A DNA stretch of 64,000 bases from Larkinella insperata (GTDB taxonomy: Bacteria > Bacteroidota > Bacteroidia > Cytophagales > Spirosomataceae): the NCBI RefSeq assembly GCF_026248825.1, contig NZ_CP110973.1:5353501-5417500 (forward strand). Reading direction: 5' to 3'. The position numbers were made by a program, and so were the translations under genes. The notes under the pieces were generated by a model that saw only the letters and a program-made list of their open reading frames with translations, was not told the DNA's origin and made no database searches. Below, piece after piece: positions 44,468-53,494 of this stretch (the first letter of the stretch is position 1; every line of letters starts with the position of its first letter).

Positions 44468-44870
44468 GCGCCAGGGCTAAAATACACTCAAATTCATTCG
44501 GACTAACGGGCACCACCGACAACCGGGATTGCCGGATCAGGGCCAGGTTTTGCAGCAACGGTTCGGCTTTAAGCTGTTGCAAGGAAACCCGTTTCGGAAA
44601 ACCCGTGACGGGTTCCAGCTCCACCACGACCCAGCGCGGGTCGTCGGGGATGGTGGGGTCTGGGTACGATTCGCAGCACACCTTCGCCAGCCCGACAACT
44701 TCCTTGCCCGTTACACTGTGGTAAAACAACACCTGATCGCCCACCCGCATGGAAGCCAGGTTGTTGCGGGCCTGGTAGTTGCGCACACCGTCCCATATGG
44801 CTTTTCCCTGTTTAACAAAATCGTCCCACGAGTAGGCGTCCGGTTCCGACTTAACAAGCCAGTAATTCAA
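44457..44870 (-). CDS. EVE domain protein
   Basis: 137 residues, the whole protein being an EVE/PUA-like fold: MNYWLVKSEPDAYSWDDFVK, IWDGVRNYQARNNLASMRVG, DQVLFYHSVTGKEVVGLAKV, PVSPNEFECILAL. EVE domains bind modified bases. Here the gene overlaps the start of the RlmI-like methyltransferase, a pairing that fits nucleic-acid modification, though the standalone form is a very common housekeeping gene. Confidence 0.92.
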   Translation of the reverse strand: MNYWLVKSEPDAYSWDDFVKQGKAIWDGVRNYQARNNLASMRVGDQVLFYHSVTGKEVVGLAKVCCESYPDPTIPDDPRWVVVELEPVTGFPKRVSLQQLKAEPLLQNLALIRQSRLSVVPVSPNEFECILALAHAK

Positions 44871-44921
44871 TGATTTAGAAGGTTGAAATGATCGATTGGT
44901 TTGAAAGGCGACGGGCAGGAA

Positions 44922-45476
44922 TTAATAATTATCGAAGTCGTCGCCGTAGCTGGAACCGTATTCATCGCGCGACAGATCGTCGTCCAGCCCTTTAAATTTC
45001 AACCCTTTTTTGATGAGCGAGATTTGCCCCGAATGGTAGGTGTCATGGTTGATCACCCCGTGCAGCATATCGTAATACGTATAGTCGCGACCGGGAACGA
45101 TATCTTCCAGAAATTCGTCGTCGTCGCGCTTGTCGAGTTCGTTAATTAGCTCTTCCTGGCTCAGGCTCAATTCCATCTGGAGAGCTTCCCATTCAAAATC
45201 GTCGATCGTCTGAAACGACCCGAAGTTTTTCTCGGGCGTTTTGATGTCAAAATCTTTATCGCCCTGCATTTTCTTGACGCAGAAAATACGCCAGCTCGTC
45301 AGGTGAAAGACCAGTTCGGCAATCGAGTGGGTGTTGGGTGTCAGCCGGTGTCCGGCCATTTCGGGGGAAACACCACTCAATACCTCCACCAGCGAGGGGC
45401 CGTGCCACGCTTCTTCACCTTCGTATGTGGTGTTGAGTAAATCAATGATTCGTATTAATTCGTCGTTCTGTACCAT
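44922..45476 (-). CDS. DinB superfamily protein
   Basis: 184 residues, predicted four-helix bundle. Candidate metal-binding His: HSIAELVFHLTSWRIF near residues 48-60 and VINHDTYHSGQISLIKKGLK near the C-terminus, the typical DinB spacing. N- and C-termini are acidic. It differs in sequence from the DinB protein at 22819. Function unknown; monocistronic. Confidence 0.85.
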   Translation of the reverse strand: MVQNDELIRIIDLLNTTYEGEEAWHGPSLVEVLSGVSPEMAGHRLTPNTHSIAELVFHLTSWRIFCVKKMQGDKDFDIKTPEKNFGSFQTIDDFEWEALQMELSLSQEELINELDKRDDDEFLEDIVPGRDYTYYDMLHGVINHDTYHSGQISLIKKGLKFKGLDDDLSRDEYGSSYGDDFDNY

Positions 45477-45882
45477 TTTCTACCGGATGTGATTTGGAGA
45501 GGATGTACCTTCTTTCTCATTTTTTAACAAAGGTAAGAGGGTTTGGTCATTATTCATTACATCCTTATTTAGTTTATCAAAACGAGCAAAATATAAATTA
45601 TTAAAGAATCTTCATGAAAGCATACGGTACTCAAAATAACCTCAATCCAAGCCAGCATTTTTTCTACACTTTAGATCTGCCGCACGTCGCACGTTCGCTG
45701 CGTTCTATAAAAATATAACATTATAAAGATGCTCATTGGAATACTATATTACGGCTTGACATTTGTATAACCAAACAATAGATTTGAACCGTTGAGCAAA
45801 GGCTCAGTATTACTACTCAAAGAGTCAGCCTCCTCTTTGTGTTCGATACATAGTTCACAAGTCTCTGTTAACTATTAATCCT
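45477..45882. other. Intergenic region between DinB and ECF sigma genes
   Basis: About 400 AT-rich bases between divergent genes. A GC-rich patch near 45678-45705 (CCGCACGTCGCACGTTCGCTGCG) stands out but forms no clear hairpin. No ORF or exact TAnnTTTG element was found. It presumably holds both promoters. Confidence 0.4.
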
Positions 45883-46440
45883 ATGAACACCAACCGTCAC
45901 ACCGACGAGGAGCTGGTACGGTATTACCTAGCTACCCAACAAAGCGATTATTTTGGTCAGCTTTACAAACGCTATTCCAACAAAGTGTACCGTCGATGTT
46001 TGACCATTACCAAGGACCCTTCCGATGCGGAGGATTACATGCAGGACATTTTTATCCGGGTCATGTCGGGACTGCACAACTTCAAGGAGAGATCTTCTTT
46101 TTCAACTTGGTTGTACACCGTATCGACCAATTACTGCATGGACCGTATGAAAATGGGCCGTCGTCAGAACGACCGCGTTGAACTGGACGGCGAAATCATG
46201 AAAACGCTGGCCGAGAACAACGACTCAGCCGGGATGGAAGAACGGTATGAAATGGTGGACCTAATCCTGAAAAAAATCGCCCCCATCGAGTCCAAATACC
46301 TACGGATGAAGTATGAAGAAAACATGAACATTAAAGAGATGGCAATACTATTACAAGTAAAGGACAGTGCCGTAAAAATGCGACTGAAACGAGTCCGCGA
46401 CAAAGTCAAAGACATTTTGGTTTTTTACCAGCAGTATTAA
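45883..46440 (+). CDS. ECF-type RNA polymerase sigma factor
   Basis: 185 residues. Region 2: DEELVRYYLATQQSDYFGQL, then KDPSDAEDYMQDIFIRVMSG and FSTWLYTVSTNYCMDRMK. Region 4: ESKYLRMKYEENMNIKEMAI and DSAVKMRLKRVRDKVKDIL. This is a Bacteroidota ECF of the general type often controlling envelope or stress genes. No anti-sigma factor or SusC-type receptor lies next to it; the downstream gene is convergent. It appears to be an orphan. Confidence 0.92.
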   Translation: MNTNRHTDEELVRYYLATQQSDYFGQLYKRYSNKVYRRCLTITKDPSDAEDYMQDIFIRVMSGLHNFKERSSFSTWLYTVSTNYCMDRMKMGRRQNDRVELDGEIMKTLAENNDSAGMEERYEMVDLILKKIAPIESKYLRMKYEENMNIKEMAILLQVKDSAVKMRLKRVRDKVKDILVFYQQY

Positions 46441-46500
46441 TTTACCAAGATGTAGATTAGCGCAGATTGGGGCGGTTGAGGCTACTCCAATCTGCGTACT

Positions 46501-46995
46501 TTACTTTTTTTCAATGACGCTGATGTTACCGCTGCCCTCCAGGTAGCACATCTTGACGTTTTGATAATGCTCAACCCCTTTTTCCCGCAGGATGCTGACC
46601 AGTTCGTCTTCAGTAATCATTTCCCGCTTCATGTTCTGCCGCATCAGCTGGCCGTTGCGGACGAGTAAAACCGAGTCGGGCTGGGCCAGGTGCTGGAAAA
46701 ACACCGAACGGTACCCCAGCCAGTCGATGCCGTAATCCCAAAAAACCAGGGTTCCTACCAGCACCAGACCTTCCGTGACGGACTCGTACGGCCCCGCCAT
46801 TGCATTCTGGGCGGCATCCGAAATCATGGTGATCAGCAGCAGGTCGCTCAGATTCAGTTGCCCGGTCCCCCGCCGGAAAAAACGCAGATACAGAAAAATA
46901 AACCAATAGGTCAATGTTCCCCGAATGATCATTTCCAGTGCGGAAGTATTGGGGATAAAAACCGAATGCCAGTCTACTTCGAGAATCTTTTGCAT
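46501..46995 (-). CDS. DUF421/YetF-domain membrane protein
   Basis: 164 residues with about three N-terminal hydrophobic helices (LEMIIRGTLTYWFIFLYLRF, DLLLITMISDAAQNAMAG, VTEGLVLVGTLVFWDYGIDW) and a small cytoplasmic YetF-type domain (LLVRNGQLMRQNMKREMITE, LVSILREKGVEHYQNVKMCY). The order is that of the DUF421 family. Function unknown. Convergent with the sigma factor. Confidence 0.9.
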   Translation of the reverse strand: MQKILEVDWHSVFIPNTSALEMIIRGTLTYWFIFLYLRFFRRGTGQLNLSDLLLITMISDAAQNAMAGPYESVTEGLVLVGTLVFWDYGIDWLGYRSVFFQHLAQPDSVLLVRNGQLMRQNMKREMITEDELVSILREKGVEHYQNVKMCYLEGSGNISVIEKK

Positions 46996-47101
46996 TTTAT
47001 CTAAGTTATAGAACTGTAAATAAAGCGGAAATATAGCGTGATTAGCCCCGCAAGTGAAACCGGCTTTTGACAGTTTTTAATTTTAGACGTAACTTCACGC
47101 C

Positions 47102-47641
47102 ATGAAGCGCATTCAAATTCGTACGGCATCGTTGACGGCCATTGTTTTGCTGACGGCCCTGAGTCGGCTGCTCCCGCATCCTTATAATTTCACGCCCATT
47201 GCCGCCCTGGCGTTGTTTGGTGCGGCCACGTTCGAGCGCAAATCGCTCGGCCTGATCGTTCCGCTGGCAGCTATGTTGCTGAGCGACGTCCTGATCGGTT
47301 TTCACAGCGGGATGGGTGCAGTCTACGGATCCTTCACCGTCATCTGGGCGCTGGGTCTGGTGTTTCTACGAAAAATTACCGTTCCCCGGGTAGCGGGCGT
47401 TTCGATTTTGTCGTCCCTGCTGTTTTACCTGATCACCAACTTTGCCGTGTGGTACGGCAGCTCTTTTTACCCCCAGACTCCCCAGGGATTGCTGGCGAGC
47501 TACGCGGCTGGTCTGGCGTTTTACAACGGACAGTCTTTTTTTCTGAACGGGGTATTGGGTGACCTGACGTTTAGCGGTCTTCTGTTCGGTAGTTATTATT
47601 TGCTGCAACGGCAATTCCCGGTTTTGAAACTGGCCCGGTAA
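47102..47641 (+). CDS. DUF6580-like membrane protein
   Basis: 179 residues with about five membrane helices (IVLLTALSRLLPHPYNFTPI, ALFGAATF..LIVPLAAMLL, SFTVIWALGLVFL, ILSSLLFYLITNFAVWYG, LTFSGLLFGSYYLL). The N-terminal PHPYNFTPIAALALFGAA and LLSDVLIGFH segments are typical of the DUF6580 group, which resembles ECF-transporter S components. Function unknown. Followed by a clear terminator. Confidence 0.8.
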   Translation: MKRIQIRTASLTAIVLLTALSRLLPHPYNFTPIAALALFGAATFERKSLGLIVPLAAMLLSDVLIGFHSGMGAVYGSFTVIWALGLVFLRKITVPRVAGVSILSSLLFYLITNFAVWYGSSFYPQTPQGLLASYAAGLAFYNGQSFFLNGVLGDLTFSGLLFGSYYLLQRQFPVLKLAR

Positions 47642-47672
47642 TTCCTGCAAGGCTCAATCTTTAGACTATAGT

Positions 47673-47708
47673 AGACAGAACTTCAGAAGAGGTTCTGTCT
47701 TTTTTTTG
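47673..47708 (+). terminator. Intrinsic terminator of the DUF6580 gene
   Basis: AGACAGAAC (47673-47681) pairs with GTTCTGTCT (47692-47700), followed by a run of Ts. Confidence 0.9.
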
Positions 47709-47808
47709 TGAGTAACCCGCTTAAAATCAGGATGCGGTCAAAGTTCAAAAAGGCAGTCTACAATAAACGGGCTGGGTTTTCAGTTTTATCGACGAAGCGT
47801 TGAAGAAT

Positions 47809-48786
47809 ATGTGTCGCCGAATCCTGCCCATCGTTTTTATTTTGTTTTTCAGCGTTGGCCTGAAGCCCCCGACTGCGGTATTTCTGCCCGCCGATAATTA
47901 CAGCCGGATTGATGCTTACGCCCGCAATACTCCGGACGCGTACGCCCGAAACATTGCCGCCTTATCGGATTACCTGACGACTCCGGCCCGCACGGACATG
48001 GACAAAGTACGGGTGATCTATGCCTGGATGGTTTCCCACATCCGCTACGATATGGCCGCCGTCAACAACCGGGGGTCGCAACGGTACTACTCCGAATTGG
48101 AATACGCTAACCGGGTGTTGCGCCAGCGTAAAGGGCTCTGCACGGGGTATTCGCTACTTTTTAAATATCTGCTCAAACGGGCCGGGGTTGAAGCGATTAC
48201 TATCCGGGGTTACGCCCGAACCGAAGACCGGGAAGCGGGCAATCCAGTCAAGATGATCGACCACGAGTGGAATGCCGTCAATATTGAAGATGAATGGTTT
48301 TTGCTGGATCTGGCCTGGGCCGTAACAACGGCTTCGGAAGGGGAAGGTAGCAATGATTTTTATTTTTTGACCCCACCCGAACTCTTCGTTTCGCAGCACT
48401 TTCCGACCGACCCGCGCTGGCAACTGCTCGGGCAGCCGCTCACCAAAAGCGAGTTTGACCGGTTTCCGAAGCTCTACGACCCGTATTTTCAGTTGGGTTT
48501 CAGCCCCAACTTTCCGCGTGAAGGGCAGTTGCGGGTGCAGGGAACGGCCCAACTAACGCTCCAGAATGAGCAGTCGGTGGAATACCTCTGCACCATCAGT
48601 CGGTTTGGCCAATCGAAGGGAACCGAAGTGCCCGTAACGGTTTCGCGATCTGGCCTCCTCCAGCACCTCCAATTCCAGGTGCCGGTTCGGGGCTGGTCAA
48701 CGTTACACATTTTTGCCCGGCCCCGCGGCTATACTCGGGTCCGAAAATACGACTGCATTGCGTCGTTCTCCGTTTATAATTCTTAG
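47809..48786 (+). CDS. Secreted transglutaminase-like protein
   Basis: 325 residues from the ATG at 47809; a TTG at 47800 in frame is an alternative. An N-terminal signal (RRILPIVFILFFSVGL) is followed by a transglutaminase-core domain: YAWMVSHIRYDMAAV, QRKGLCTGYSLLFKYLLKRA with the Cys, MIDHEWNAVNIEDEW with the His, and FLLDLAWAV with the Asp. The C-terminal 110 residues look beta-rich. Such proteins are peptidases or structural proteins in Bacteroidota; activity is not certain. Confidence 0.88.
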   Translation: MCRRILPIVFILFFSVGLKPPTAVFLPADNYSRIDAYARNTPDAYARNIAALSDYLTTPARTDMDKVRVIYAWMVSHIRYDMAAVNNRGSQRYYSELEYANRVLRQRKGLCTGYSLLFKYLLKRAGVEAITIRGYARTEDREAGNPVKMIDHEWNAVNIEDEWFLLDLAWAVTTASEGEGSNDFYFLTPPELFVSQHFPTDPRWQLLGQPLTKSEFDRFPKLYDPYFQLGFSPNFPREGQLRVQGTAQLTLQNEQSVEYLCTISRFGQSKGTEVPVTVSRSGLLQHLQFQVPVRGWSTLHIFARPRGYTRVRKYDCIASFSVYNS

Positions 48787-48801
48787 GGGAGATAAAGGAG
48801 G

Positions 48802-48842
48802 ATAGACAAGAGAAAAAAGAATACCTCATTTCTCTTGTCTAT
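48802..48842. repeat. 14-bp perfect inverted repeat
   Basis: ATAGACAAGAGAAA (48802-48815) pairs with TTTCTCTTGTCTAT (48829-48842), loop 13 nt. A third partial copy, TCTCTTGTCT, follows at about 48845-48854. It separates the transglutaminase gene from the convergent hyuA-like gene and may act as a bidirectional terminator, although it lacks a U-run. Confidence 0.7.
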
Positions 48843-48856
48843 TCTCTCTTGTCTGT

Positions 48857-50161
48857 CTACCGCATGCTAATCCGCAAATTTCGGAACGCATCCATGCGGG
48901 CGTAACTTTTCTCACGCATTACCACCGTTGTCTCCGGCCCCTCAACAATGGCCGGTCCCGAAAGCGTGTCATCGGTACGAATACCGGCGCGGTCGTAAAT
49001 GGGGCACCCGCAGGGCGTCAAATCTTTCTCATAATACACCGATCGGTAGCCCTTCAGGGCGTGAAAATCGCCCGATCGCCGGGTTGGGTTGTAATAACCG
49101 GCCCGATGCATGGCTTTTGGTATTTGCCAATCGGGGTCATTTTCGGCCATGACCAGCAAGTACCCCAACGCGGAAGAAACCCCCGCTCCAACCGGAACAA
49201 CCATCTGGGATATGCCCACCATCCGGGCTATTTCACAGCCGTGTACCGGACCGGCGCCCCCAAACGCCAGCAGGCTATACGACTCCAGGGTGCGGGTATG
49301 GGTGCCAGTCAGCTGGCGAATGTGATCTGCAATGGTGGCATCCACTCCCGAAGAAACCCGCATGGCGGCCTCCTCCACGGAAATATTGAGGGGCGTCGCC
49401 AGGTGCTTGAGGATGGCTTTTTTTGCCAATTCGATTTTCAATGGAATGGCGCCGTAGAGAAAGTAGTCTTTGTTCAGATAGCCCAGCACCAGGTCGGCAT
49501 CGGTCAGTGTTGGCAACTCCCCGCCCCGATCAAAGCAGGCCGGACCGGGGCCGGGCGTGGCGTGTTCAGGCAATAAAAAAAGTTCGCCTTTGTCATTGAG
49601 CCCAATGTAGCTGTTACCCCCTAACGGAAGGCTCAGACCGTAGCCTTCCAGCGATTGATCAAGCGTGTCCATCGACCGGGCCGACAGCTCGGTTTGTAAC
49701 GATAAAAATGCGGAAGATCCCCCGATGCGTAGCACCACCAGGTTTTTCTGACCCATTTGCTCGCCGAAATACCGTCCGGTCATCAAACCACCAATCCGTG
49801 GCGCCATGATGTTCTCCGGATTTTCGGCCGCTTCGTCGATGCGCAGCAGTTGCCCATGATTGGTTACCAGTTGAAGCGGACAAATCAACCCATATGCCAA
49901 CAGTTGCTGTTCCAGATCACGGGCGCAGCCAATGGCCTTGTCCGGCGGTATTTGTACGCTCATGCCCGCAACCAACACCTCAATGTTGGCGATTTCTATC
50001 TTACATTCCGACACGAAAAAGACCAACTCTTCGGCCAGTTTGCGGACAGAGTCGTGAATCGTGGCCGGTATTTTCTTGATGGACAACCGGCCTGTGTCAT
50101 CCAGTAAAACAAAATCGGTAAAGGTTTCTCCCAAATCAATGCTAAAACGGTATCGACTCAT
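48857..50161 (-). CDS. Compact HyuA-like (hydantoinase/oxoprolinase A) protein, probably divergent in activity
   Basis: 434 residues, against roughly 680-720 for HyuA/oxoprolinase A subunits. Family marks remain: IDLGETFTDFVLLD at the N-terminus (canonical form has GGTFTD), ATPGPGPACFDRGGELPTLT, DADLVLGYLNKDYFLYG, LLAFGGAGPVHGCEIARMVG and the end LSGPAIVEGPETTVVM. The canonical GGTSTD segment reads IGGSSAFLSL, losing its Asp, and about 200 residues of the N-terminal region are missing. No hyuB partner is next to it. Probably a derived ATPase-fold protein rather than an active amidohydrolase. Confidence 0.75.
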   Translation of the reverse strand: MSRYRFSIDLGETFTDFVLLDDTGRLSIKKIPATIHDSVRKLAEELVFFVSECKIEIANIEVLVAGMSVQIPPDKAIGCARDLEQQLLAYGLICPLQLVTNHGQLLRIDEAAENPENIMAPRIGGLMTGRYFGEQMGQKNLVVLRIGGSSAFLSLQTELSARSMDTLDQSLEGYGLSLPLGGNSYIGLNDKGELFLLPEHATPGPGPACFDRGGELPTLTDADLVLGYLNKDYFLYGAIPLKIELAKKAILKHLATPLNISVEEAAMRVSSGVDATIADHIRQLTGTHTRTLESYSLLAFGGAGPVHGCEIARMVGISQMVVPVGAGVSSALGYLLVMAENDPDWQIPKAMHRAGYYNPTRRSGDFHALKGYRSVYYEKDLTPCGCPIYDRAGIRTDDTLSGPAIVEGPETTVVMREKSYARMDAFRNLRISMR

Positions 50162-50189
50162 GATAATCCGATGGATAGTTGAACGGTGT

Positions 50190-50705
50190 TTACTTCGACG
50201 TTATTCGCATTTCGGTTATCCGCCATTTACCGTCCGGTCCCTTCCGAAGCTGGCTTGTTGCCGTAGCGGTTTTTGGAGTAGAACCCGTTGTTGCGTCCGG
50301 CGCAATCGTGTAAACTTCAACGGCCTGAGCCTGGCTCTCGTTTATTTCCAGCTTCCGGACCCGGTAATTCCGATAGGTCTGTTTACCAGTAGACGCCTGG
50401 TACTCCGCCGGTGTTTTCGCATTGCCGTCTGCATCCGAAATGCGGGCATCTTCCGTAAACCAGGCTGTCAGAGGACTGGCCTGCCCTGTTCCGGGGTTTA
50501 AAACGGCCATTCGATTTCTGAGCAGTACCAGGATGGAATCGCGCTCGGGATACAGTTTGGTGGTCGTGGTGCGGGTTTCGGTTCGACGGAGCCGTCGCTG
50601 GGTCTGTTCCGACGCGGCTTTTGACGAATCCAACGAGGTCTGCTGGGCCAGAACCGATCCGGTTGTGATCAGGCCCAGCAGCAGCGCTAAAAACTGTATT
50701 TTCAT
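50190..50705 (-). CDS. Secreted protein, NTF2/SnoaL-like
   Basis: 171 residues with a signal peptide (FLALLLGLITTGSVLAQ). A charged Thr/Arg stretch (QRRLRRTETRTTTTK) follows. The domain itself, LVLLRNRMAVLNPGT to GKWRITEMRITSK, has the shape of a cone-like NTF2/DUF4440 fold, with the typical closing pattern GPDGKWRITEMRI. Function unknown. Same strand as the hyuA-like gene, 28 bp before it. Confidence 0.6.
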   Translation of the reverse strand: MKIQFLALLLGLITTGSVLAQQTSLDSSKAASEQTQRRLRRTETRTTTTKLYPERDSILVLLRNRMAVLNPGTGQASPLTAWFTEDARISDADGNAKTPAEYQASTGKQTYRNYRVRKLEINESQAQAVEVYTIAPDATTGSTPKTATATSQLRKGPDGKWRITEMRITSK

Positions 50706-50770
50706 CGTTTATTTAGGTTGATTCGGGTACAAAGCCGGTTATATGACTCTACAGTAGGCCAGAACCGGCG

Positions 50771-51673
50771 TTAAAAGTAAAATTTTTCAGCTAACCGAAA
50801 CGTATTACAGTGCGCTTCCACAATGTCGGCCATACGGGGTGAATAACCACCGCCCATTGAAACCGTTATGGGTAATCCGTGGCGAAGTGCCTGTTCAAAG
50901 ACAAATGCATCGCGTTGTTTACAGCCTTCCCGGGAAATTTTCAGCTTCCCGAGCCGGTCGGACTCCAGAATATCAACGCCGGAAATATAAAACAGAAAAT
51001 CGGGCTTTTGTTTTTTTATTACATTGGGTAACGTATCAGACAACCGGTTCAGATAGGCTTCATCGGTCATCCCGGTTGGTAGTTCAACATCCAGATCCGA
51101 GTGTTCTTTGTGCAGTGGATAGTTATCTTTACCATGCATACTCAGCGTAAAGACGCGCGGGTCCCCTTGAAAAATAACCGCCGTGCCATTGCCCTGGTGA
51201 ACATCGAGATCAATGATAAGAATCTTGGATGCAAGCCGGTTCTCCAGCAGATACCGGGCGGCCACGGCCACGTCATTGAGCAGGCAAAACCCCTCGCCCC
51301 GGTCCGGATAGGCGTGGTGCGTGCCTCCGGCGATGTTCAGGGCGACCCCATCTTTTAAGGCAATCCGGCTGCAATCGATGGTTCCCTGCGTAATAACCCA
51401 TTCCCGGTGCACCAGCCCGGCGGATAGCGGAAACCCAATGCGACGCATCATCACTGCCGGAACCGTCAGCGTTTTCAATTGCTGAACATAATCGGCCGTA
51501 TGCACGGTCAGCACCCAGCGGTCATCCACCGGCTCGGGCGAAAAAAAATTATCCGGTCCACACGTTCCTTCGTACACCAACTGGTCGTGAATCAGTTCGT
51601 ATTTCGCCATCGGAAAACGGTGGCCTTCGGGCAGAGGGTGTCGGTAGATAGAATTGTAAGCAATTTTCAACAT
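50771..51673 (-). CDS. Histone deacetylase family protein (AcuC-like)
   Basis: 300 residues from the ATG at 51673, the standard HDAC-like start (MLKIAYNSIYRHPLPEGHRF). The zinc site and catalytic residues are present: GGTHHAYPDRGEGFCLLND, IIDLDVHQGNGTAVIF (Asp/His ligands), SGVDILESDRLG (Asp ligand) and the GGGYS Tyr near the C-terminus. Such bacterial enzymes deacetylate acetylated lysines or polyamines; the exact substrate is not predictable here. Divergent from the SDR gene, 42 bp between starts. Confidence 0.93.
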   Translation of the reverse strand: MLKIAYNSIYRHPLPEGHRFPMAKYELIHDQLVYEGTCGPDNFFSPEPVDDRWVLTVHTADYVQQLKTLTVPAVMMRRIGFPLSAGLVHREWVITQGTIDCSRIALKDGVALNIAGGTHHAYPDRGEGFCLLNDVAVAARYLLENRLASKILIIDLDVHQGNGTAVIFQGDPRVFTLSMHGKDNYPLHKEHSDLDVELPTGMTDEAYLNRLSDTLPNVIKKQKPDFLFYISGVDILESDRLGKLKISREGCKQRDAFVFEQALRHGLPITVSMGGGYSPRMADIVEAHCNTFRLAEKFYF

Positions 51674-51715
51674 TCGTCGGTAAGTTAGCAGACCGTTGTA
51701 TTTACGTATCCGCTT

Positions 51716-52468
51716 ATGCAAACAGTTATCGTTACGGGAGGAGCCCAGGGTATTGGTCGTGTTACTACGCAGTATCTCCTGACCCACGGCTACCAGGTGG
51801 CCATCTGGGAAAACGACACGGAGGCTCTCAAGGATTTTTCGGAGACGCTACAGGGAACAAACGCGCAAGCCCAGGTTATCCCTTGTGACATCACCTCCGA
51901 AATCGCCATCAAAGATGCGGTACGGGAAACCCTTGACCGGTTTGGTCAGATTAACCACCTCGTCAACAATGCGGCCGTCATGGTCGAGAAGCCGCTCGAC
52001 CGGTTTTCGCTCGATGACTGGAATACGGTTATTAGCACGAACTTAACCGGCCCCTTCCTATGCGCCAAATATACCGCCCCTCACCTGGCCGAACAACACG
52101 GCAGCATCGTTAATCTGTGCTCCACCCGGGCTTTCCAATCCGAACCGGACACCTTTGCCTACTCTGCTTCCAAAGGCGGAATCTTTGCTTTAACCCATTC
52201 GCTGGCGATTAGTTTAGGGCCCGATGTTCGGGTGAACTGCATCAGTCCGGGCTGGATCGACGTGTCGGCTCTCAAGAAAAAAGGGAAAGCGCACAAAGAA
52301 GCGTTACGTCCCGAAGACCACGCCCAGCACCCGGTTGGACGGGTTGGTCAGGCGGACGATATTGCCCGCATGGTTTTATTTCTGATTTATGACGCCAATT
52401 CGTTCATCACCGGCCAAAACTTCACCATCGACGGAGGAATGACGCGGAAAATGATTTATGTGCCTTAA
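51716..52468 (+). CDS. SDR-family oxidoreductase
   Basis: 250 residues, classical short-chain dehydrogenase. NAD(P)-binding VTGGAQGIGRVTTQYLL at the N-terminus, LVNNAAVMVEKPL near 85, the catalytic Tyr-Lys in FAYSASKGGIFALTHS, the Ser in NLCSTRAF (GSIVNLCSTR), and NFTIDGGMTRKM at the end. Substrate unknown. Overlaps at its 3' end with a possible 38-codon ORF (52458-52574). Confidence 0.93.
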   Translation: MQTVIVTGGAQGIGRVTTQYLLTHGYQVAIWENDTEALKDFSETLQGTNAQAQVIPCDITSEIAIKDAVRETLDRFGQINHLVNNAAVMVEKPLDRFSLDDWNTVISTNLTGPFLCAKYTAPHLAEQHGSIVNLCSTRAFQSEPDTFAYSASKGGIFALTHSLAISLGPDVRVNCISPGWIDVSALKKKGKAHKEALRPEDHAQHPVGRVGQADDIARMVLFLIYDANSFITGQNFTIDGGMTRKMIYVP

Positions 52469-52574
52469 TGCCGATGATTCACCCTGGTATTATCGTAGAA
52501 TAAGACATCCTGTAATCAGACCAAAAAGTAAATCGAAAGTTGTAAAAGAAGATGGAGCTTTTCCAGTCGTAAGA
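52458..52574 (+). CDS. Possible 38-residue ORF overlapping the SDR gene end
   Basis: ATG at 52458 inside the last codons of the SDR gene, ending at TAA 52572-52574. The peptide is basic and starts MCLNADDSPWYYRRIRHPVI. The overlap would allow coupled translation, but no homologue or start signal supports it. A T6 run near its end makes it sensitive to frameshift. Speculative. Confidence 0.2.
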
Positions 52575-52764
52575 CGACAAGGAAAGCTGTGTATGTAAAA
52601 TCTAAACCGTTCTGATAAATAGTCTCCTTGGTGAGGGAAATACGGGTACTTTTCAAAAAATTAGCCCCCATTTCTTTTAATTGTAAAAATACCTATGTAG
52701 TTTTACGCAACGATAAAATAAACCAGACGATATCAATCGGATAGCTTTTAAAATGGTGCACAAC

Positions 52765-53097
52765 ATGGATACTAATTTACCAAATCACACGGTTATAGAG
52801 AACCGTTGGTTGGCGATGGTGAATGAAATCCAACAACAGCATACCATCTTGCTCGATTTAATTGAAAAGATGGAGCAAAATCCGACTGCTAACCCCAAGA
52901 CGGTCTTTAAACTAACCAGACTTCAGCAGCATGTACTGGACACATTGAACGCCCTCTTGGCCGAGTCCCTTACTGAAGGCGAATCCGCTTCACAATCTCA
53001 GTATCCAGAACGATTGCATAAAAAGTACACCCACAGCCAAATTCTGGTGCAACTTAAACATCAGATCGATCAGGAGTTGGATATCCTGAACTGTTAG
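52765..53097 (+). CDS. Small helical protein, unknown
   Basis: 110 residues from the ATG at 52765 (52753 is an in-frame alternative). Almost entirely helical and soluble: WLAMVNEIQQQHTILLDLIE, KTVFKLTRLQQHVLDTLNAL, HSQILVQLKHQIDQELDILN. No Cys-rich or DNA-binding motif; possibly a small coiled-coil protein. The flanking DNA is already more AT-rich. No family recognised. A hairpin follows at 53172-53197. Confidence 0.5.
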   Translation: MDTNLPNHTVIENRWLAMVNEIQQQHTILLDLIEKMEQNPTANPKTVFKLTRLQQHVLDTLNALLAESLTEGESASQSQYPERLHKKYTHSQILVQLKHQIDQELDILNC

Positions 53098-53171
53098 CGA
53101 GCGCCTTTCATCCTCAGCCTCCTTTAGCATTTTCTCTGTACTATATCATACTTCTCTGCCCTGTCAATGAA

Positions 53172-53197
53172 AAACCCCGGCTATCTGTCCGGGGTTT
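53172..53197. terminator. Bidirectional intrinsic terminator
   Basis: AAACCCCGG (53172-53180) pairs with CCGGGGTTT (53189-53197); U-rich on both sides. It separates the helical protein gene (+) from the convergent lipoprotein gene (-). Confidence 0.85.
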
Positions 53198-53224
53198 CAT
53201 GTATGCACAAGTAATAAACGTTTT

Positions 53225-53494
53225 TCAACGGGCATTTCCCCTTACTGGCTGCTCTTTCCGCTGTATCATTTTACCTTGTTCGATCAACTCCTGATACGTA
53301 AAATCTTCATTTCTTCTGTCATTGATCTCGTTTTCCACCGTTGCCCGGTTAAAAGCTGAACGGCTAGCCGAATCGGCATGTTCGGCCATTACTTCCGAGT
53401 AATTTTCTTTATCATACTTTTTGTCCAGTGGATCACAACTTATCAATGTGACAGAAACAAATAACGTGAGAACTACTGCCAAGCTTTTTTTCAT
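53225..53494 (-). CDS. Small lipoprotein, unknown
   Basis: 89 residues. Signal LAVVLTLFVSVTLISCDPLD with a lipobox Cys near residue 20. The mature part is polar and charged (DKKYDKENYSEVMAEHADSA, ENEINDRRNEDFTYQELIEQ) and ends in basic residues. Envelope lipoprotein without a known family. It lies between two terminators, so it is monocistronic. Confidence 0.65.
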   Translation of the reverse strand: MKKSLAVVLTLFVSVTLISCDPLDKKYDKENYSEVMAEHADSASRSAFNRATVENEINDRRNEDFTYQELIEQGKMIQRKEQPVRGNAR

